Positions 41,175-49,585 of a DNA stretch of 64,000 nucleotides are shown here, in pieces (the stretch's first letter is position 1; every line of letters starts with the position of its first letter). The DNA is from Bradyrhizobium sp. 138 (GTDB lineage: Bacteria; Pseudomonadota; Alphaproteobacteria; Rhizobiales; Xanthobacteraceae). The DNA is taken from assembly GCF_023074075.1 (NCBI RefSeq), contig NZ_JADPKT010000070.1, positions 62,001-126,000 of the forward strand. Reading direction: 5' to 3'. The notes below the pieces were generated by a model. The model searched no databases. It had not been told where the DNA came from and saw nothing but the letters and a program-made list of their open reading frames with translations. The position numbers were made by a program, and so were the translations under genes.

Positions 41175-41750
41175 TCAACTGCGCCGCTCTGCCCGTCGCG
41201 TCCCCGTTTCCGTCGCAAAGCCATAGATCAGCGCCAGCCGGTCCAGGCATTCGCGAAAACGCCGCGCAAAATAATCGTTCCAGCGCTGCGTCCGGACGGC
41301 GCGACGCTGCCCGATCTGATCCATGGTCAGGCCCAGGATCAGCACGTCGTGCACCAGCGCGGCGCCGTCGGTACCGAGTTCGCGCTCGACCCGGTTCAGC
41401 CGCAACACCGCCTGACGCTGGCTCTCGGTGACCGGCTCACGCGTGCGCGCGCCGTCGACATATTCCCTCGTCGGGTCCACCGCCTGAGGCCCCCGCTCCG
41501 CCCGCTCCCAATCGTTCTGGAAGGCGCGCCCGCCGCGGTATTGCGCCTCGTCGATCTGGTGGTGGGCATGCAGCCGGCCCAGTGGATCGCCACGGATCGA
41601 CCGGATGGCCAGGATTTTCTCACCGGAATCGAGCGCCAGCGGGTTGTCGACCTCGACCTCCGCGACTTCTGCATTGAACGGCACCTCGCGGGACCGCCGG
41701 TCGTAGATCTTCGCCAGTTTGTAGGACTTGTTGCGTCGGGCACGAGCCAC
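41175..41750 (-). CDS. DUF6456-type helical protein, possible DNA-binding
   Basis: 191 aa, very Arg-rich (16 percent by eye). The C-terminal half (LNRVERELGTDGAALVHDVLI then MDQIGQRRAVRTQRW) has a helix-turn-helix-like layout, seen in DUF6456 proteins of Rhizobiales and phages, which often sit beside GcrA-like genes as here. Lies 44 bases downstream of the GcrA-like gene, same strand. Function inferred only. Confidence 0.6.
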   Translation of the reverse strand: MARARRNKSYKLAKIYDRRSREVPFNAEVAEVEVDNPLALDSGEKILAIRSIRGDPLGRLHAHHQIDEAQYRGGRAFQNDWERAERGPQAVDPTREYVDGARTREPVTESQRQAVLRLNRVERELGTDGAALVHDVLILGLTMDQIGQRRAVRTQRWNDYFARRFRECLDRLALIYGFATETGTRRAERRS

Positions 41751-41794
41751 TCGGATACTCCTTGCGAATTAACGATGAAACGGGTGGTGCGAGC

Positions 41795-42325
41795 TCAGGC
41801 AGCCGAGACCAGCCTCAGCACGACAGGCCCGGGAATGAGGGCAGACGCAGCACCGGAGCGGCGGGTCAAGCGCGCATGCGGTGCGCAATAGCTGGAGCCC
41901 GGCTGGCGCGGATGACCACAGAAGGCGATCTCCTCCCCGTCCTTGTCGCCGCCATAGGGATAGCGGCAGTCGGCCGACTCGAGTTCAACCAGTCGGATCA
42001 GGCGCGGCTGAACGCCGACACAGCGCAATTTCACCTGCGCCGCAGGCTTGATGGCGGACTTCGGCGGCAGGTTCAGGTTCGGCAGCACCGCGCGGCGTTG
42101 CGGAACCGGAGCCTCACCCGGCAAATATGGCGCGATCGATGGGCTCGTGATCCATTCCGGTATGACCAGCCTCAGTCGCTTGGCGCGGCCGATCACCGCG
42201 TTGCGCGTGTAAGCCGTTCCAAACCTTGCGTTAATCTGTCTTCCGATCTCCGCATAAGACATCCCCTTGCGAAAATAGTCGCGAAGCGCGTCGGAGTGCT
42301 CCGACGGCCAATGGCCCGGTTCCAT
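41795..42325 (-). CDS. GcrA family cell-cycle regulator-like protein
   Basis: 176 aa. The N-terminal WPSEHSDALRDYFRKGMSYAEIG with RNAVIGRAKRL matches the GcrA DNA-binding domain; the C-terminal CRYPYG plus FCGHPRQPGSSYCAPH motif, with three cysteines and two histidines, is also diagnostic. GcrA binds methylated promoters with sigma-70. This one may be an additional paralogue. Divergent from the CI-like repressor gene, with a candidate operator between. Confidence 0.87.
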   Translation of the reverse strand: MEPGHWPSEHSDALRDYFRKGMSYAEIGRQINARFGTAYTRNAVIGRAKRLRLVIPEWITSPSIAPYLPGEAPVPQRRAVLPNLNLPPKSAIKPAAQVKLRCVGVQPRLIRLVELESADCRYPYGGDKDGEEIAFCGHPRQPGSSYCAPHARLTRRSGAASALIPGPVVLRLVSAA

Positions 42326-42379
42326 GATGCTGTCCTGTGATGCGCCCCCTCCGATCGCACGACCGGATGGCGAGAGGCA

Positions 42380-42410
42380 GCTTCCGGTATTCCGAAGCTC
42401 AAGTCAAGCA
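42380..42410 (-). promoter_or_regulatory. Candidate operator O1 facing the GcrA-like gene
   Basis: AGCTTCCGGTATTCCGAAGCT (42380-42400), an imperfect palindrome, follows a TTGACT -35-like box on the minus strand (42405-42410). It shares 14 of 15 core bases with O3. No good -10 was found for the minus-strand promoter. Confidence 0.55.
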
Positions 42411-42430
42411 AATATTTCTGATATTCATAA

Positions 42431-42459
42431 TTGCATCAATTCCGAATTTCGGATTACAA
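42431..42459 (+). promoter_or_regulatory. Repressor promoter with operator O2 in the spacer
   Basis: -35 TTGCAT (42431-42436), 17-bp spacer, -10 TTACAA (42454-42459). The spacer contains the perfect palindrome TCCGAA-T-TTCGGA (42441-42453). This is where an autorepressor would block RNA polymerase. Confidence 0.65.
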
Positions 42460-42492
42460 GAGGCAAGTCGGTGCGCAATCGAGGGAATCACC

Positions 42493-43101
42493 ATGTTGGA
42501 CGTTGCAATGATCGAGCGGGGCCTGGAGAAGACGGGCAAGAGCAAGGGCGGCCTGGCGGCGGCCATGGGCGTGCGGCCCGGTGCGGTCTCGGAGATCCTC
42601 GGCGGCGAGCGGCTGGTGAAGGCTTCGGAGATCATTCCGATCATGGAATATCTCGAGCTCAATCTTGCGCCGATCATGGGCCGCGTCGGCGCCGGTGCCG
42701 TGATCGAGCCGGATTATGAGCAGGTTCCGCCGGAAGGGCTCGGCGACATCGCGCTGCCCTTCCCGATCATGGAAGAAACCGTCGCGTTCGAGATCGTGGG
42801 CGATTCGATGCTGCCCAAATACGAGAGCGGCGACGTGATCGTGGTCTACAAGGACCAGCGCCATCCGCTGTCGAGCTTCTACGGCGAAGAGGCCGTGGTC
42901 CGGCTCAAGACCGGGGAACGCTATTTGAAGACCATCGAGCGGGGGAAAAGCCCGTCCGTCGTCAATCTCACCAGCTTCAACGCCAAGCCGATCGTCGGCG
43001 TGAAGCTGGACTGGGTCGGGGAGATCTGCCTGTCGATGCCCAAGGGGCAGCTCGAGCGGCTGCGCGCGAAATCGGCGCGCCCCCGCAAGAAGGGGAAGTG
43101 A
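42493..43101 (+). CDS. CI/LexA-type repressor: XRE helix-turn-helix with S24 autopeptidase domain
   Basis: 202 aa from ATG 42493 with CGAGGGA upstream. N-terminal HTH (KSKGGLAAAMGVRPGAVSEIL). The cleavage bond Ala67-Gly68 lies in RVGAGAVIEP, catalytic Ser105 in VGDSMLPKY, and catalytic Lys139 in VVRLKTGE is the best candidate. S24 repressors self-cleave when RecA filaments form on damaged DNA. Similar TTCCG-type palindromes occur at its own promoter, at the divergent GcrA-like gene and at the gene at 43202, suggesting one small regulon. A phage CI origin is possible. Confidence 0.85.
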   Translation: MLDVAMIERGLEKTGKSKGGLAAAMGVRPGAVSEILGGERLVKASEIIPIMEYLELNLAPIMGRVGAGAVIEPDYEQVPPEGLGDIALPFPIMEETVAFEIVGDSMLPKYESGDVIVVYKDQRHPLSSFYGEEAVVRLKTGERYLKTIERGKSPSVVNLTSFNAKPIVGVKLDWVGEICLSMPKGQLERLRAKSARPRKKGK

Positions 43102-43116
43102 GGGCCGCCGGCCAGC

Positions 43117-43139
43117 CTATTTCGATTTTTTAGAAATAG
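43117..43139 (+). terminator. AT-rich hairpin after the repressor gene
   Basis: CTATTTC-GATTTTTTA-GAAATAG, perfect 7-bp stem 15 bases after the repressor stop. The T-run lies in the loop rather than after the stem, so it is an atypical terminator. Confidence 0.4.
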
Positions 43140-43142
43140 ATC

Positions 43143-43171
43143 TTGACTTGCTTCCGGTTTTCCGAAATACT
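43143..43171 (+). promoter_or_regulatory. Promoter with operator O3 for the 91-aa protein gene
   Basis: -35 TTGACT (43143-43148), exact 17-bp spacer, -10 AATACT (43166-43171). The operator-like TTCCGGTTTTCCGAA (43152-43166) fills the spacer and matches O1 at 14 of 15 positions. Confidence 0.7.
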
Positions 43172-43201
43172 CTGCCGCGGGAGCGCGGCGGGGTCGTTTT
43201 C

Positions 43202-43477
43202 ATGCAATATTTCGTCGTGATGATCGACTATGGACGGCGGGGCCGCGAGGCGGTCGTCGACCCTGAGATCACGCGGCGTGAGGTCATCGCCCGCATCGCC
43301 TCGGGCGAATACCGGAATGTCTCGTTCATCCACGAGATTGCGGAGAATTCGGTCGAGGACGTCACCGAGGCCCTCCTGACCGAGGCCGCCCTGCCAGAGA
43401 TCCCGCCTGAAGATCTCGACCTCCAGGCATCCCGCCTCGATCACGTCCGCGATTTGCGCAAGCACGAACGGACGTGA
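43202..43477 (+). CDS. Small protein probably controlled by the CI-like repressor
   Basis: 91 aa from ATG 43202 (TTG 43148 would start inside the promoter). IDYGRRGREAVVDPEITRRE then IAENSVEDVTEALL, acidic overall, no Cys pairs or membrane helix. Unknown family. The operator-bearing promoter suggests induction when the repressor at 42493 is inactivated, for example after DNA damage. Confidence 0.6.
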   Translation: MQYFVVMIDYGRRGREAVVDPEITRREVIARIASGEYRNVSFIHEIAENSVEDVTEALLTEAALPEIPPEDLDLQASRLDHVRDLRKHERT

Positions 43478-43515
43478 CGCAGGCCGGATGGCCTGCGCCG
43501 CCGTCCGGCCGGACA

Positions 43516-44490
43516 CTACACCAGAAGAACGGTCGATCCCGTGGTCTTGCGTGCGGCGAGATCGGCATGCGCCTTTGCGGCGTCCTTCAACGGATAGGTC
43601 TGGTGCACCTCGATCTTGACCGCGCCGGACTTGACGACGTCGAACAGCTCGCCTGCCATCGCGACCAGATTCTCCCGCTTGGCGGCGTAGGTGAACAGCG
43701 TCGGCCGCGTGACGTAGAGCGAGCCCTTCTGCGAGAGCAGGCCGAGATTGAGCGGCTCGACCGCGCCGGAGGACTGGCCGAACAGCGCGGCGACGCCGAG
43801 CGGAGCAAGGCAGTCCAGCGACTTCAGGAACGTGTCCTTACCGACGGAGTCGTAAACCACCGGGACCTTCTTGCCGCCCGTGATCTCGTCGACCCGCTTC
43901 ACGAAATCCTCGCACGTGTAGATGATGACGTGGTCGCAGCCATGCGCCTTGGCGAGCTTGGCCTTCTCATCGTTGCTGACGGTACCGATCACGGTCGCGC
44001 CGAGATGCTTGGCCCACTGGCCCAGGATCAGACCGACGCCGCCGGCCGCGGCATGCAGCAGGATGGTATCGCCGGCCTTCACCCGATAGGTCTGCCGGAT
44101 CAGATATTGTGTGGTGAGCCCCTTCAGCATCATCGCCGCCGCGGTCTTGTCGTCGACGCCATCGGGCAGCTTCAGCAGGCGGTCTGCAGGGATCAGCCGC
44201 GCCTCGGAATAGGCCCCGAGCGGCGAGGCGCCATAAACGACGCGATCGCCCGGCTTCAGATCGGTGACACCTGGGCCGACCTCCTCGACGATGCCGGCCG
44301 CCTCGCTGCCGAGCCCGCTCGGCAGTTGCGCTGGGTACAAGCCCGAGCGGTTGTAGATGTCGACGAAATTGAGGCCGACGGCGGTGTGGCGGATGCGCGC
44401 CTCGCCCGGTCCGGGCTTACCGACGCTGACCTCCTCCCAGACCAGGACTTCCGGGCCGCCGGTCTTGTGAAAACGAATGGCATGCGTCAT
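43516..44490 (-). CDS. qorA: NADPH:quinone oxidoreductase (zinc-independent MDR family)
   Basis: 324 aa. GLGSEAAGIVEEVG, then AAAGGVGLILGQWAKHLGA carrying the NADPH-binding GGVG motif; the zinc-ligand cysteines of alcohol dehydrogenases are absent. This fits QorA-type reductases of the MDR superfamily, which reduce quinones by one electron. Upstream space contains no operon partner. Confidence 0.85.
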   Translation of the reverse strand: MTHAIRFHKTGGPEVLVWEEVSVGKPGPGEARIRHTAVGLNFVDIYNRSGLYPAQLPSGLGSEAAGIVEEVGPGVTDLKPGDRVVYGASPLGAYSEARLIPADRLLKLPDGVDDKTAAAMMLKGLTTQYLIRQTYRVKAGDTILLHAAAGGVGLILGQWAKHLGATVIGTVSNDEKAKLAKAHGCDHVIIYTCEDFVKRVDEITGGKKVPVVYDSVGKDTFLKSLDCLAPLGVAALFGQSSGAVEPLNLGLLSQKGSLYVTRPTLFTYAAKRENLVAMAGELFDVVKSGAVKIEVHQTYPLKDAAKAHADLAARKTTGSTVLLV

Positions 44491-44713
44491 GGCATTGCTC
44501 CCTTATCGTTGGGTGAGGATCCGAACAGCCGGATTGGCCGCAGAAATAGGCATTCGGTCCGCCCGTTACAGTACGGACACGTAACAAGAATGTCACAGCG
44601 AGCGACAAACCTCCGCCGTTCCATCTCCGTTCGAAAGAGTTGATGACGCGCCTGGCGCGACCGGCAGTAGCTTTCGCGCGGGGTTTGGTAGTCGCCTGCG
44701 AAGGAGAGCCGAG

Positions 44714-44914
44714 ATGCCAGCTTATGTACAGCATCATCAGGATGTCGAAATCGCGCCCGTGAATTGCCCCACCTGCATGGGGTTCCTGCCGATGTATGTG
44801 CGCGAGGTCGAACCGCATTGGAGCCTTGCCAAGATCGACTTCGTCTATGAATGCGCCGACTGCGGCGCCGAGGTCAGACAGACCATCCGCAAGCCGGAAG
44901 TGCTGCGGCATTGA
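44714..44914 (+). CDS. Small zinc-ribbon protein
   Basis: 66 aa from ATG 44714 with GGAGA upstream. CPTC (18-21) and CADC (46-49) form a likely zinc ribbon; the C terminus is basic (VRQTIRKPEVLRH). No known partner gene; function unknown. Confidence 0.62.
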   Translation: MPAYVQHHQDVEIAPVNCPTCMGFLPMYVREVEPHWSLAKIDFVYECADCGAEVRQTIRKPEVLRH

Positions 44915-45060
44915 CCTAAGCGAACGGCGAGGCGCTCCACTATTTGCGCTTAGCGGAAAAACCGGCATTCGCGCGAGTCTGATGCCTCCCAAACGAGGCT
45001 TGTTCTTTGCCAGGAACGCAGGCAGAACAAGCCTCAAGCAAGACCTTTGGGAGCGCCCTC

Positions 45061-46008
45061 GTGGCTGATCAGAAGGCCTCGACCTCGATCGAGGCAGTGG
45101 AGAGCGGCCTCGCCGCGCAGGGCTATATCGCGAGCCGGCAGATCGCGACTGCCGTCTACTTGTCACAGCAGATCGAGAAGCCGATCCTGGTCGAGGGCCC
45201 TGCGGGCGTCGGCAAGACCGAGCTTGCCAAGGCGATCGCGGCCTGGCGCGGCATGAAGATGATCCGCCTGCAATGCTACGAGGGCCTCGACGAAGCCAAG
45301 GCGCTCTACGAGTGGAAATACGCCAAGCAGCTTCTCTACACCCAGATCCTCAAGGACAAGCTCGGCGAAGTCCTGGGCGGCGCGCAGACGCTGCATGCGG
45401 CGCTCGACCAGCTCCACGATTTCGGCGACGTGTTCTTCTCCAAGGAATTCGTCGAGCCGCGTCCCCTGCTCCAGGCGCTGGAGCAGCCGGGCGGCTGCGT
45501 GCTGCTGATCGACGAGATCGACAAGTCGGACGCGGAATTTGAATCGCTGCTGCTGGAGATCCTGTCCGACTTCCAGGTCACGATCCCCGAGCTCGGCACC
45601 GTCTCCGCGATCACGCCGCCGACCGTGATCCTCACCTCCAACAGCGAGCGCGACCTCGGCGACGCCCTGAAGCGGCGCTGCCTGCATCTGCATATCGGCT
45701 TCCCCGAACAGCGGCTCGAGGAGCGCATCGTCGAAAGCCGCGTACCCGGCATCTCGCAGGCGCTGCGCCGGCAAATGGTCGGCTTCATCCACGAGATCCG
45801 CTCGCTGGATCTGAAGAAGCTCCCATCGGTCAGCGAGACCATCGACTGGGCACGCGTCCTGGTGCTGCTCCAGGCTGCGGAGCTCGACACCGATATCGTC
45901 AAGGACACCCTCAACGTGCTCCTGAAATACGAAGCCGACATCGAGGCAGCAAGGCCGCAGGTGACGACCTTCATTGCCAAGGCGGCACGGTCCAACGTCT
46001 TCGGTTGA
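45061..46008 (+). CDS. MoxR-type AAA+ ATPase (CoxD-like)
   Basis: 315 aa from GTG 45061 with GGGAG upstream. Walker A GPAGVGKT at 46-53, Walker B CVLLIDEID at ~150, sensor region LTSNSERDLGDALKRRC. MoxR ATPases act as chaperones with VWA proteins. The gene for a VWA partner begins 5 bases after this stop, the CoxD/CoxE pattern known from maturation of CO-dehydrogenase-like molybdenum enzymes; no such enzyme gene is adjacent. Confidence 0.87.
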   Translation: MADQKASTSIEAVESGLAAQGYIASRQIATAVYLSQQIEKPILVEGPAGVGKTELAKAIAAWRGMKMIRLQCYEGLDEAKALYEWKYAKQLLYTQILKDKLGEVLGGAQTLHAALDQLHDFGDVFFSKEFVEPRPLLQALEQPGGCVLLIDEIDKSDAEFESLLLEILSDFQVTIPELGTVSAITPPTVILTSNSERDLGDALKRRCLHLHIGFPEQRLEERIVESRVPGISQALRRQMVGFIHEIRSLDLKKLPSVSETIDWARVLVLLQAAELDTDIVKDTLNVLLKYEADIEAARPQVTTFIAKAARSNVFG

Positions 46009-46013
46009 CGCCG

Positions 46014-47390
46014 ATGCGCGAGAACCTCCATCGTTTCTTTCGGGCAGCGCGGGGCGTCGGCGTCCACGTCTCGCCTGCGGAGAGCATCGATGCGATGCGC
46101 GCGGTCAAGCAGGTCGGCTTTTCCGACCGGGCCATCCTGCGCGATTCACTGCTGCTGACGCTCGCCAAATCCCAGGACGAGAAGCTCGCCCTCGGCGACT
46201 GCTTCGATCTCTTCTTCAGCCAGCCAGAGCCGCGGCAGGATCAGCCCGAGACGGGCGACGACGGCACATCGCAGGAGGCGGATCAGCAGCCCTCCTCCAG
46301 CTCGGCCAGCGAGCCGGGCGAAGGTCAGTCTCCCCAGGAATTGGGTCCGCTTGCGCAGATGCTGCTGTCGCAGGACCGCAATGCGATCGCAGCCGCCATC
46401 GCCAGCGCCTCCGGTACGGCCTCCCTGTCTGACATCCGCTACTCCACCCAGCGCGGCATCTTCTCCAGCCGCATCCTCGACGCCATGGGCCTCCAGCGCC
46501 TGCGCGACGATCTCGACCAGCTGACCGCGACCAATCCGGCCCTGGCCGAGCGTCTGCGCGCCGCGCTCGACGCCTTGCGTGAGGCGGTGCGCGACACCGT
46601 CTCGCAAGGCCTTGCCCTCTACGCCCGCGAGGAGGCCGAAAATCTCCGCAACGAGATTTTGCGCAATGCCCCGCTTGCCCGTATCGAACGTCGCCAGGTC
46701 GCCGAGATGCGCGCGCTCATCCGCCAGATCGCGCGCCGGCTGCGCGAGCGCTATTCCAAGCCGCGCAAGCGCCAGCGCCGCGGCCATCTCGACGTCCGCC
46801 GCACGCTCCGCCGCAATGCGGCCTGGGGCGGCGTGCCCTTTCTCACCGCATGGAAGCGCAAGCATCGCGATCGGCCGAAGATCGTAGCGCTCTGCGACGT
46901 CTCCGGCTCTGTCGCGCAGGTCTCCGATTTCTTCCTGCTCCTGATCCACTCGCTGCACGAGGTGGTCGACGACGTCCGCTCCTTCGCCTTCTCCTCGCAC
47001 CTGATCGAGGTCAGCGAACTCCTGGAGAAGAATTCGCCGGAAGAGGCGATGTCCGAGATCATGTCCAAGGTCGGCTTCGGCTCGTCCGACTACGGCTCTT
47101 CGCTGGTCGATTTCGAGAAGGACTTCATGAGCGCGCTGACGCCGCAGACCACGGTGATCGTGCTCGGCGATGCCCGCAGCAACAATCTCGACCCGCGTGC
47201 CGACATCCTGCGCCGCATCTCCGAACGCTCGAAGCGGCTGGTCTGGCTCAATCCCGAAGGACGGCTCGCCTGGGGCTTTGGCGATTCCGAGATGCCGCGC
47301 TACGCGACCTTTTGCAGCGTCGTGCGTCAATGCGCCACCGCGCAACAGCTCGAGCGCGCCGTGTCCGATATCGTGGCGACTTATCAGTAG
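46014..47390 (+). CDS. VWA domain-containing protein (CoxE-like)
   Basis: 458 aa from ATG 46014 (TTG 46005 would overlap the previous stop). An acidic Glu/Ser/Gln-rich linker sits at ~75-110. The C-terminal VWA domain has a MIDAS motif DVSGSVAQ (DxSxS), with the rest of the site in VVDDVRSFAFSS and GDARSN. Together with the MoxR gene it forms a chaperone pair for metal-cofactor insertion; the target is not evident here. The xanthine dehydrogenase at the far end of the window is too distant to argue from. Confidence 0.87.
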   Translation: MRENLHRFFRAARGVGVHVSPAESIDAMRAVKQVGFSDRAILRDSLLLTLAKSQDEKLALGDCFDLFFSQPEPRQDQPETGDDGTSQEADQQPSSSSASEPGEGQSPQELGPLAQMLLSQDRNAIAAAIASASGTASLSDIRYSTQRGIFSSRILDAMGLQRLRDDLDQLTATNPALAERLRAALDALREAVRDTVSQGLALYAREEAENLRNEILRNAPLARIERRQVAEMRALIRQIARRLRERYSKPRKRQRRGHLDVRRTLRRNAAWGGVPFLTAWKRKHRDRPKIVALCDVSGSVAQVSDFFLLLIHSLHEVVDDVRSFAFSSHLIEVSELLEKNSPEEAMSEIMSKVGFGSSDYGSSLVDFEKDFMSALTPQTTVIVLGDARSNNLDPRADILRRISERSKRLVWLNPEGRLAWGFGDSEMPRYATFCSVVRQCATAQQLERAVSDIVATYQ

Positions 47391-47423
47391 GTCTTGCTTG
47401 CGGCCAACCTCAGTTGCGAAACG

Positions 47424-47606
47424 TCAGTTTCGGGCAAGCTCCGCCTGGCCGACGTTACGCTCCCGGAAGTGATAGGCAATTTCGTCGAGCGCGCGCTGCT
47501 CCCATTCCTGGGCTTGTGCGAGCCAGAAAACCCGGCGCTCGAAATCGAGCGCCGCACGCTCCCGGCACAGAGATTCCTGACTGCGAATTTCCACCAGCCT
47601 GTCCAT
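47424..47606 (-). CDS. Small helical protein of unknown function
   Basis: 60 aa from ATG 47606 with AGGAGT upstream. Continuous charged helix (SQESLCRERAALDFERRVFW then AQEWEQRALDEIAYHFRE), ending with NVGQAELARN. Recognisable to me as a recurrent short Bradyrhizobium protein without known role. Confidence 0.6.
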   Translation of the reverse strand: MDRLVEIRSQESLCRERAALDFERRVFWLAQAQEWEQRALDEIAYHFRERNVGQAELARN

Positions 47607-47951
47607 GCACTCCACTCCTGCCTGTGAAGTCATTCCCCGCGAAACAAGCTAACAGAGTCCCGAGCGCTCGGCCTCATCATTTCCATGCATATTGCGACGC
47701 GGAATGAGACAGCAGCACTGCCCGTGCACGCGTCAATTCGCAGCGCAGCATCAACCGCAGATCATGAATTAGTGATCGAGCTTCGTGACGAAGTTCGCGA
47801 TTGAGCGGTCCATCTCTCGTGTCGCAACGAAGTGCGGCAATTTGTGAAGAGAGGTTCTAAACAGTTCACCGGATTCCCGACTCATTGTCGTCGCACGGTC
47901 TTCATGCGGCGTCGTTAACAGAGGCGCCACGGCACTACCACTCGAGGCAAC
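47607..47951. other. Intergenic region, 345 bases
   Basis: Divergent promoter space between two small genes. A 38-codon minus-strand frame (47769-47885) lacks a ribosome site and is not called. No repeat or strong hairpin recognised. Confidence 0.5.
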
Positions 47952-48173
47952 ATGAGCAACGATTTCGACTTCGATCTTGCGCCGGACCAATGGGAAGCTC
48001 TGCGTTCACTTCGCAACCCGCCGTCGAACATTCGCCTCTCGAAGCCTTATCTCGTCGCAAGCCTCGTCGAGCTCGGCCTCGTTGTCATCAATGACGGCGT
48101 GCCCGCGATGACACCGGCCGGCCGCAAGGTGCTCGTGCGCGGATCGTGCCGGCTGCTGGATCTCGCGGCTTAG
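47952..48173 (+). CDS. Small winged-helix-like protein
   Basis: 73 aa from ATG 47952 with CGAGG upstream. LAPDQWEALRSL, a recognition-like helix KPYLVASLVELGLVVIN, and a wing-like GVPAMTPAGRKVLVRGS suggest a small DNA-binding winged helix. Short for a regulator, so the role is unsure. Converges on the AzgA gene 8 bases away. Confidence 0.55.
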   Translation: MSNDFDFDLAPDQWEALRSLRNPPSNIRLSKPYLVASLVELGLVVINDGVPAMTPAGRKVLVRGSCRLLDLAA

Positions 48174-48181
48174 CACACGCG

Positions 48182-49573
48182 TCAAAAGATCTGCGCGATC
48201 ACGATCGCGTAGGCGATGAACACGACACCCAGCCCCCATACCATGGCCGGAATCCGTGACCACCGGCCGAGCGCCACTTCCAGTGCGATATAGCTCAGCG
48301 TTCCCAGCGCCATTCCGTTGATGAGATTGTTGGTCAGCACGGTGACCAGCAGCGTCAGCACGATCGGAACCGCATTGACGAGATCGGTCATGTCGATGCG
48401 GGCGAGGCCCTGCATCATCAGCACGCCGACGAGCACCAGTGCGGGTGCGGTGGCTTGCGGCGGGATGATGACGAAGATCGGCCAGAAGAACAAGGCGAGG
48501 AAGAAGAGCCCCGCAACGGTCAGCGAGGTCAGACCGGTACGCCCGCCAGCCTGCACCCCCGTGATCGACTCGATATAGGCCGTCACGACAGAGGTGCCGA
48601 GCAGCGGGCCGACGATGGATGCCGTCGCATCGGTCGCAAATGCAGCGGTGGCATTCGGGATCGAGCCGTCAGGCTTGCGCAGATTGGCCGCGCCCGTCAC
48701 GCCAATCAGCGTACCCAGGGTCGAAAAGAATTCAGCGCACAGGAAGTAGAACAGCAGCGGAAGCGCCACGACGAAATGGCTGAAGAGATAGCCGATGTCG
48801 AGCGCCATGAAGGTGCTGGTCGGCCAGCGCGGCCACGACATGATTGCTGATGGCACCGACGTCACCATCTTGCCGTTGGCGCCGGGAACGAAGAAACCGA
48901 TCAGGGTGAGTAGCGCGATCGACAGGATCAGTGCCGCCGGCACCCGGCGCGCGACCAGCACCGGCGTGAGCAGGAGGCCGAACAGCGTCAGCAGCACCGG
49001 GGGGCTGCGCAAGGATCCCATGGCGATGTAGGTCGACGGGTTCTGAACGACGAAGCCCGCGCCCCGCAGCGCAATGAAGACGATGAGGGTACCGACCGCC
49101 GCCTGGATGCCGATCTTCAGCGCTTCCGGTACGTCCTTCGCGACCTTCTCGCGCAGCTTCGACAGGCTGAGGATCAGGAACAGCACGCCGGTGAAGGCGA
49201 CCATGGCGAGCGCGCCCTGCCAGGGCATGCCCATCTGCTTGACGATGACATAGGTGAAGATGACGTTCGATCCCATCGCGGGTGCAACCGCGAGCGGCAA
49301 ATTGGCCCACAGCCCCATCACCACCGAGCCGAAGATCGCCGCGAGCGCCGTGGCGCTGACGAGATCGGCACGGTCCATGCCGGCATTGGACATGATCGCA
49401 GGGTTCACGGCGATGATATAGGCCATCGCCGCGAACGTGGTCGCGCCGGCCATCACCTCGCGGCCAACGCTCGTCCCACGCTCGGTGAGGCCAAAGGTCC
49501 GATCGAGCCGCCCGGTCGTCGCGCGCGGCGCCGGCTCGGCGGAAGCGGCTTGCGGCTTCGTCATCTCGTTCAT
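48182..49573 (-). CDS. NCS2/AzgA-type purine permease
   Basis: 463 aa, about twelve to fourteen hydrophobic helices. Family markers: GREVMAGATTFAAMAYIIAVNP at the start, APAMGSNVIFTYVIV, EFFSTLGTLIGVTG, and ATAFATDATASIVGPLLGTS. AzgA proteins import adenine, guanine and hypoxanthine by proton symport. It forms an operon with adenine deaminase (12 bases upstream) and the TetR gene, so its likely substrates are adenine and hypoxanthine. Confidence 0.87.
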   Translation of the reverse strand: MNEMTKPQAASAEPAPRATTGRLDRTFGLTERGTSVGREVMAGATTFAAMAYIIAVNPAIMSNAGMDRADLVSATALAAIFGSVVMGLWANLPLAVAPAMGSNVIFTYVIVKQMGMPWQGALAMVAFTGVLFLILSLSKLREKVAKDVPEALKIGIQAAVGTLIVFIALRGAGFVVQNPSTYIAMGSLRSPPVLLTLFGLLLTPVLVARRVPAALILSIALLTLIGFFVPGANGKMVTSVPSAIMSWPRWPTSTFMALDIGYLFSHFVVALPLLFYFLCAEFFSTLGTLIGVTGAANLRKPDGSIPNATAAFATDATASIVGPLLGTSVVTAYIESITGVQAGGRTGLTSLTVAGLFFLALFFWPIFVIIPPQATAPALVLVGVLMMQGLARIDMTDLVNAVPIVLTLLVTVLTNNLINGMALGTLSYIALEVALGRWSRIPAMVWGLGVVFIAYAIVIAQIF

Positions 49574-49585
49574 CCCAGTCCTCCC

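Noticed and set aside
47769..47885. 38-codon minus-strand ORF (MSRESGELF...)
   Set aside because: No ribosome site and no conserved feature.
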